Position numbers and translations under genes: made by a program. From Megascapheus bottae (taxonomy: Eukaryota > Chordata > Mammalia > Rodentia > Geomyidae): a stretch of 64,000 nt of DNA. The notes below the pieces were generated by a model. The model searched no databases. It was not told where the DNA came from and saw only the letters and a program-made list of their open reading frames with translations. The stretch is from contig JANJXV010000030.1 of the NCBI GenBank assembly GCA_024803745.1, positions 1,755,001 to 1,819,000 on the forward strand, written 5' to 3'. Every line of letters starts with the position of its first letter. Position 1 is the stretch's first letter. Shown here piece after piece: positions 60,003-64,000 of this stretch.

Positions 60003-60078
60003 GGGGGGCATAGTTCAAGTGGTAGAGGGCCTGCCTCGCAAGCACAGGGTGCTGAGTTAAAATCTCAGTGCCGCCCTT
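60003..60078 (+). mobile_element. ID-like monomer, sense
   Basis: CAAGTGGTAGAGGGCCTGCC then GCTGAGTTAAAATCTCAGTG, a compact tRNA-derived unit after a poly(G) tract. Confidence 0.7.
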
Positions 60079-60084
60079 ACATGG

Positions 60085-60140
60085 GTAGTGTGAGTGTGTG
60101 TGTGTGTGTGTGAGGAGTGTGTGTGTGAGTGTGTGTGTGG
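60085..60140. repeat. (GT)n microsatellite, imperfect
   Basis: GTGAGTGTGTGTGTGTGTGT-type repeats with GAG interruptions. Confidence 0.9.
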
Positions 60141-60261
60141 CTGCAGATACCACCAGATTCCACACAATATCTACCATCTCTGAAACATGAGACAGATCAT
60201 TTTAAAGACAGGTTTTTCCTGTAGCCTTCCTGTCAGGCCTCCAGCCAATCCTCCCTTCTTG

Positions 60262-60292
60262 CCTCCCCCCTCCCTCCCTCCCTCCCTCCCAG
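60262..60292. repeat. (CCCT)n simple repeat
   Basis: Repeated CCCT units (CTCCCTCCCTCCCTCCCTCC). Confidence 0.9.
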
Positions 60293-60942
60293 TTCAGGAT
60301 CCAGCTATGGGGCAGATGTGAGGAATAAGAAGCCTGGGAACAACTGTGGAATTTTACCAACTCATCTCAGACTAAAAGAGGTCATTAAAGCAGCCCAAGT
60401 TAGCACATAACCCGGTTATCTGCACAGTAATTACCAGCTTGGGTGATGGGGAGAAGGCCGCAATTACTGTAGTCATCCTCTGTGAGGAGACAGACGTGGT
60501 CCCCCAGCCTCCTCTGACACCACAGCACTTATCTTGGCAGCTGAGGCAGGAAGCCACACCTCCTTCTCCACAGTCCCGCTCTACAGAACAGCACTTCTCA
60601 ACACCAAGAGTTCTCCAAGCTTTGCCTGTTCCTCACCCGGCACAAAGCAGGACGGGAGAGAGCTCAGGGGGCTGCAGCCAGCAGGGCACATGGTCTTCCA
60701 CAAGGCCTGCCTGGTGCAACTCCAACTGAAGACCCTGTGTCCTCAGCCCGAGGCCTCGTGTTACCACAGTGACACCTCCTTCCTAAGCTGCCCACCAGGC
60801 CTCCCTTAGCTCTGCCGCCTCAGATAAGATCCACATCCACGATGGGGCCTGAGCAAGGCTTGGCACAAGCTTGCAGAATGCCCACACACTGGCCGCCCCT
60901 CACTTCTCCTACTTCCCAGTTTTTCACAAAGAAAGTCCTATC

Positions 60943-61080
60943 TCAGAGCCAGGAGTGGTGGCACATGCCTACAATTCCAGCTCTTGGAATCTGGGGCAGG
61001 AGGATTATGAGTCTGATGCCAGCCTGGACAACACAGTGAGACATTGTCCCACCAACACAAAACAAAGGGAAGCGACTAAG
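60943..61080 (+). mobile_element. B1 monomer, sense
   Basis: GCCAGGAGTGGTGGCACATG to GAGACATTGTCCCACCAACA, then A-rich. Confidence 0.85.
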
Positions 61081-63227
61081 TGCAGATACTTGGCAAGTCG
61101 ACGAAGAGTGCTTTACATGGTGAGGGAAACTAAGTGAGGACCCCACCTTTTGTTGGGTCCAAAGGGGTTCTAGGAAGGTGTGAGCTCTGTCTCCTTGGGG
61201 AGAGGCAAAGCTGAAGCAGTGGCTGAGCTGCCCAGGCATGCCTGCCTGCCTGGCCCACGGGATGCACGCTGCACACACCTGCACTTCTGTAAGTGGCAGC
61301 AGCCACACCTGCAGCGTGAGGCCAGGGATGCACAGGCATCATGCACACGCATGCACACGCACACTGGGGGGGGTGACTGGGATTCACCCACCTGCTTCCT
61401 GGAGGACAGGAAGCGTTTTCTGCTCCTGAGCATTGCAGCTGAAGCAGGCCCAGAGCAGGAAGGGAGGTGACCCGACCCTGCAGAACAGAAGCCAGGGGCT
61501 CCACATGCAGAGGGGACCAGGCCACGCGGTGGTGGCTGGGCCGAGACACTTATGCTCCTTCCTTCCCTGCTCTTTCCATCGCATGGCCCCTGCTGTGTTC
61601 CCATCACGCCTGAGCCTCAATCAGACTGGCTTCTCTTTTAGATCTTGGGGGGACCTGACTTGTAGAAAACATATTTTGCTCTTTCAAAGAAATGTTCAGC
61701 CTGTGGAGCTGGCAGACAAAGTCCAGGCATGCGCGGGAGAGACATCTGCTAGAGGAATTCCCAGGCCAGATGGAGAAGTGCCGGCTTGCTGCCCGAAGGC
61801 CTGCTGGGCACGCGGGTTCCCCTTCCTGCCCGGGCCAGCTGCCTTCCAGCGGGGCCTGGGGCCAGTGCTTTCTGGGAATTAGCCCCCGGACCTGGCATGC
61901 CAGCAGGGCTCGGCAGATCCTGGCCTTGTTGTTCACGGAGACCTTGTCAGTCTCCTGTAAGCTTCTCTCCCATTCTCCCTGCTCTCACTGCCACTGAGAA
62001 GGGGCGCTGTCAGTCTTGAGTGCCGTCATCTTCCAACTGCTTTCATGGTCAGCTCTGCTCTTGGCACAAGGACGACATCGGTAGATTTTCTTTCCTTGTG
62101 ATGAGGAGGCCTGAGGTGGGGTCCCAGCTCAGGCTCACTGTCTGGCAAGCTCCCTCCAACCGTGTCCGGTGCTCCCCCAAACACAGTGCGAATTCTTCTA
62201 GGGCCCTGGAGTAAGCAGGTGCCTCTGTGAAAGCCAGGTGCTGGCCCCCCAGGGCGCCTACATCAGTGACACTGCTAGCGCCTGAACTGGCATGGGACGG
62301 ACAGGCAGACATTTTCCAGGCAGAGGAGGACATGCCTTGCAGATGGACAGGATGAGAAAGGGCCAAAGGACACATGACAGCACACACCTCAGGAGACTGA
62401 CAGAGGAAGGGGGTAGGAAGGTGGGGTGGAGAGAGGCGCCTGAGGGAGGGCAGCAATTCCTACAAATACTGCACAGGCAGGAGCAAGAACACAGCCTCAG
62501 CGCGAAGGGACTCACATCCCGCCCGCTGTGGAGTTTCAGGCAGAAGAACGAATGCACATCAGATTTTTACATTCCACTGCGGCCAACATGAAGAGTTGGT
62601 TTTTGACCCCAGGCACAGTTCCTAAACCCTCGGGATCTGTGGAGTGTCTTTCACATGCCATCAAGATGCCTGGAGGCTGGGACCCCAGAGGCCCAGAGGG
62701 TTTGATCCATGGTCACTCAGTTTGCCTCATGATTGCCAGGAGGCCAAGGGCAGGGGAGAGGGGACCCCACGCAGCCTTCAAAGGCACCTCAACAACCCAC
62801 TTCCCCCCAGGCCTTGCTGCCTACCGCTTCCACAGCGCCCCCACTGGGGCCCCGGGCTCAGCGCATAAAGGTGGAGGGGGACAGTATGAATCGAAATCAT
62901 AACATGCTGCCTTAGAAAAAATCCACTGTAATAGTTATGGCTCACTCCAATTTTCTTATCTAATTTTTTTTCAAAAAATTTCTTAATAAACAGAATAGTT
63001 TTGGTTTCAAAACAAGAGACAGAGACTCGTGGGAAGAATATCAACCTCCTCACACTCCAGAAAATGCTGCAACAGCTCCTGTGCTGGGGTATTCCCAGAG
63101 GAGGTGACAGCAGGGTGACCCCAAGGTCACTGTACCATTCATTCATAATAGCACAGACCCGGCCTCAGTGTAGGTGACTACCAATGGATAGATTGAAAAA
63201 GTGGATACACACATAGGAATGTGAATT
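61081..63227. other. GNG4: GNG4 intron, no recognised element
   Basis: 2.1 kb GC-rich. A short GCACAC-rich run lies at about 61340-61370. Overlapping open frames on both strands have no recognisable product. Confidence 0.5.
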
Positions 63228-63430
63228 AAAGTAGGCACTCGTGTCTCATGCTTGTAATCCCAACCGCTTGAGAGGCTGAGATCAGAGGGTGATAGTTTGA
63301 GACAAGCCTGGACAGTGAAGTCATCAACCACATTGCTGGGTGCAGTGGAATGTGCCTACCATTAAGCTACATGGGAGAATCGCGATGCAAGGCCAGCCAG
63401 GTAGAAAAGTCCACAAGACTCCATTTCTGT
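63228..63430 (+). mobile_element. Two B1-type heads, sense
   Basis: 63228-63330 (TCATGCTTGTAATCCCAACC) and 63331-63430 (GCTGGGTGCAGTGGAATGTG). Confidence 0.65.
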
Positions 63431-64000
63431 GGACGGGAACTAGACACTGACACCCTACCTCCAACAAGAAACCCAGAGGAGCTGGAACCCAGCTCTGGTG
63501 CTTGCCTGAGACGTGAGACCCTACCTGAAAAACAGTGAAAACCAGGGAATAACCAGCGTGTTGCATTAGCCTAGCAAGCCAGAGGCCCTGAGCACAGACC
63601 TGAGAGCCGACAGCCACTCAGGAAAGACAGCATCGGACTGTGCTTGGCTAAATCCCCACAAGATCCACCTCTTAAAAGTTCCACCATCTTCCTAGAGCCG
63701 AGAGCACGGAGCTGTGGAAGCGTCTACCATGAGGGCTTCTGGGAACATTCCAGATCCAGGCCGGCAGAGTGGGCTCTGGTTTGCACAAATACAGATGATC
63801 AAGCCACACAGTAAGTCCAGCCTCCTGTCTACCCTCCTGCCCCACACGCCCTCCTGTCTCCCTCCGGACAGATTTTCTGCCCTCTGGAATGATTTGTAGC
63901 CTGAAGTCCAGAGGACAAGAGCAACTGCTCACAGAGGGGACAGCTGGAGCGTGGCAGCCTTTCTCTTCCATGGGAAGGGCAGGGGAATCGGGAGGGACCA

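Larger units (their letters stand above)
58122..64000 (-). other. GNG4: GNG4 intron (partial)
   Basis: Everything right of the GNG4 exon should be intron up to the off-window first coding exon. I found no conserved exon in it. It is moderately GC-rich with few SINEs compared with 1-47 kb. Confidence 0.65.

Noticed and set aside
60003..60078. Possible tRNA gene
   Set aside because: A and B boxes are present, but it has no foldable anticodon arm that I can support and it matches the ID-type SINE monomers elsewhere in the window.

Overview
This is mammalian nuclear DNA: interrupted genes with GT-AG introns, CpG-island promoters and dense SINEs. Two dimeric SINE families dominate. One has a tRNA/ID-like left monomer joined to a right monomer. 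The other has a 7SL/B1-like head joined to the same type of right monomer. The first fits the published description of IDL-Geo, a SINE reported only from geomyoid rodents (kangaroo rats, pocket mice, pocket gophers). A geomyoid rodent is therefore my inference; the repeats show it, not the genes.

Three protein-coding genes are recognisable, in the order known from human 1q42.3. TBCE (+) has its CpG-island promoter near 2.4 kb and 16 coding exons from 10177 to 30201, giving a 528-residue protein (CAP-Gly, LRR, ubiquitin-like). B3GALNT2 (-) runs from its start codon at 48860 down to its stop at 31355 in 12 coding exons, giving 502 residues. It is tail-to-tail with TBCE, and its probable poly(A) signal at about 29.3 kb would make the two 3' ends overlap by roughly 1 kb. 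GNG4 (-) contributes only its last coding exon (57993-58121) and 3'UTR; its first coding exon must lie beyond the right edge.

Layout: 1-1960 repeat-rich intergenic; 1960-2960 TBCE CpG island; 2.96-10.1 kb TBCE intron 1, holding a broken retroviral env remnant and L1 3' ends; 10.1-30.3 kb TBCE body; 29.3-48.9 kb B3GALNT2; 48.1-49.7 kb B3GALNT2 CpG island with three tandem GCATGCGC-bearing units; 49.7-50.74 kb a strongly strand-skewed C-rich minisatellite with a 50-bp homogeneous part; 50.8-53.4 kb SINE-rich intergenic; 53.4-58 kb mostly SINE-poor, including the GNG4 3'UTR; 58.1-64 kb GNG4 intron.

TBCE acts in tubulin folding, B3GALNT2 in alpha-dystroglycan O-mannosyl glycan extension in the ER, and GNG4 as a G-protein gamma subunit. 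They share location, not a pathway. I found no new gene system. The points most worth a second look are the minisatellite beside the B3GALNT2 promoter, the convergent 3' overlap, a 225-bp duplicated segment 5.9 kb apart (6.37 and 12.30 kb), and several staged SINE insertions.
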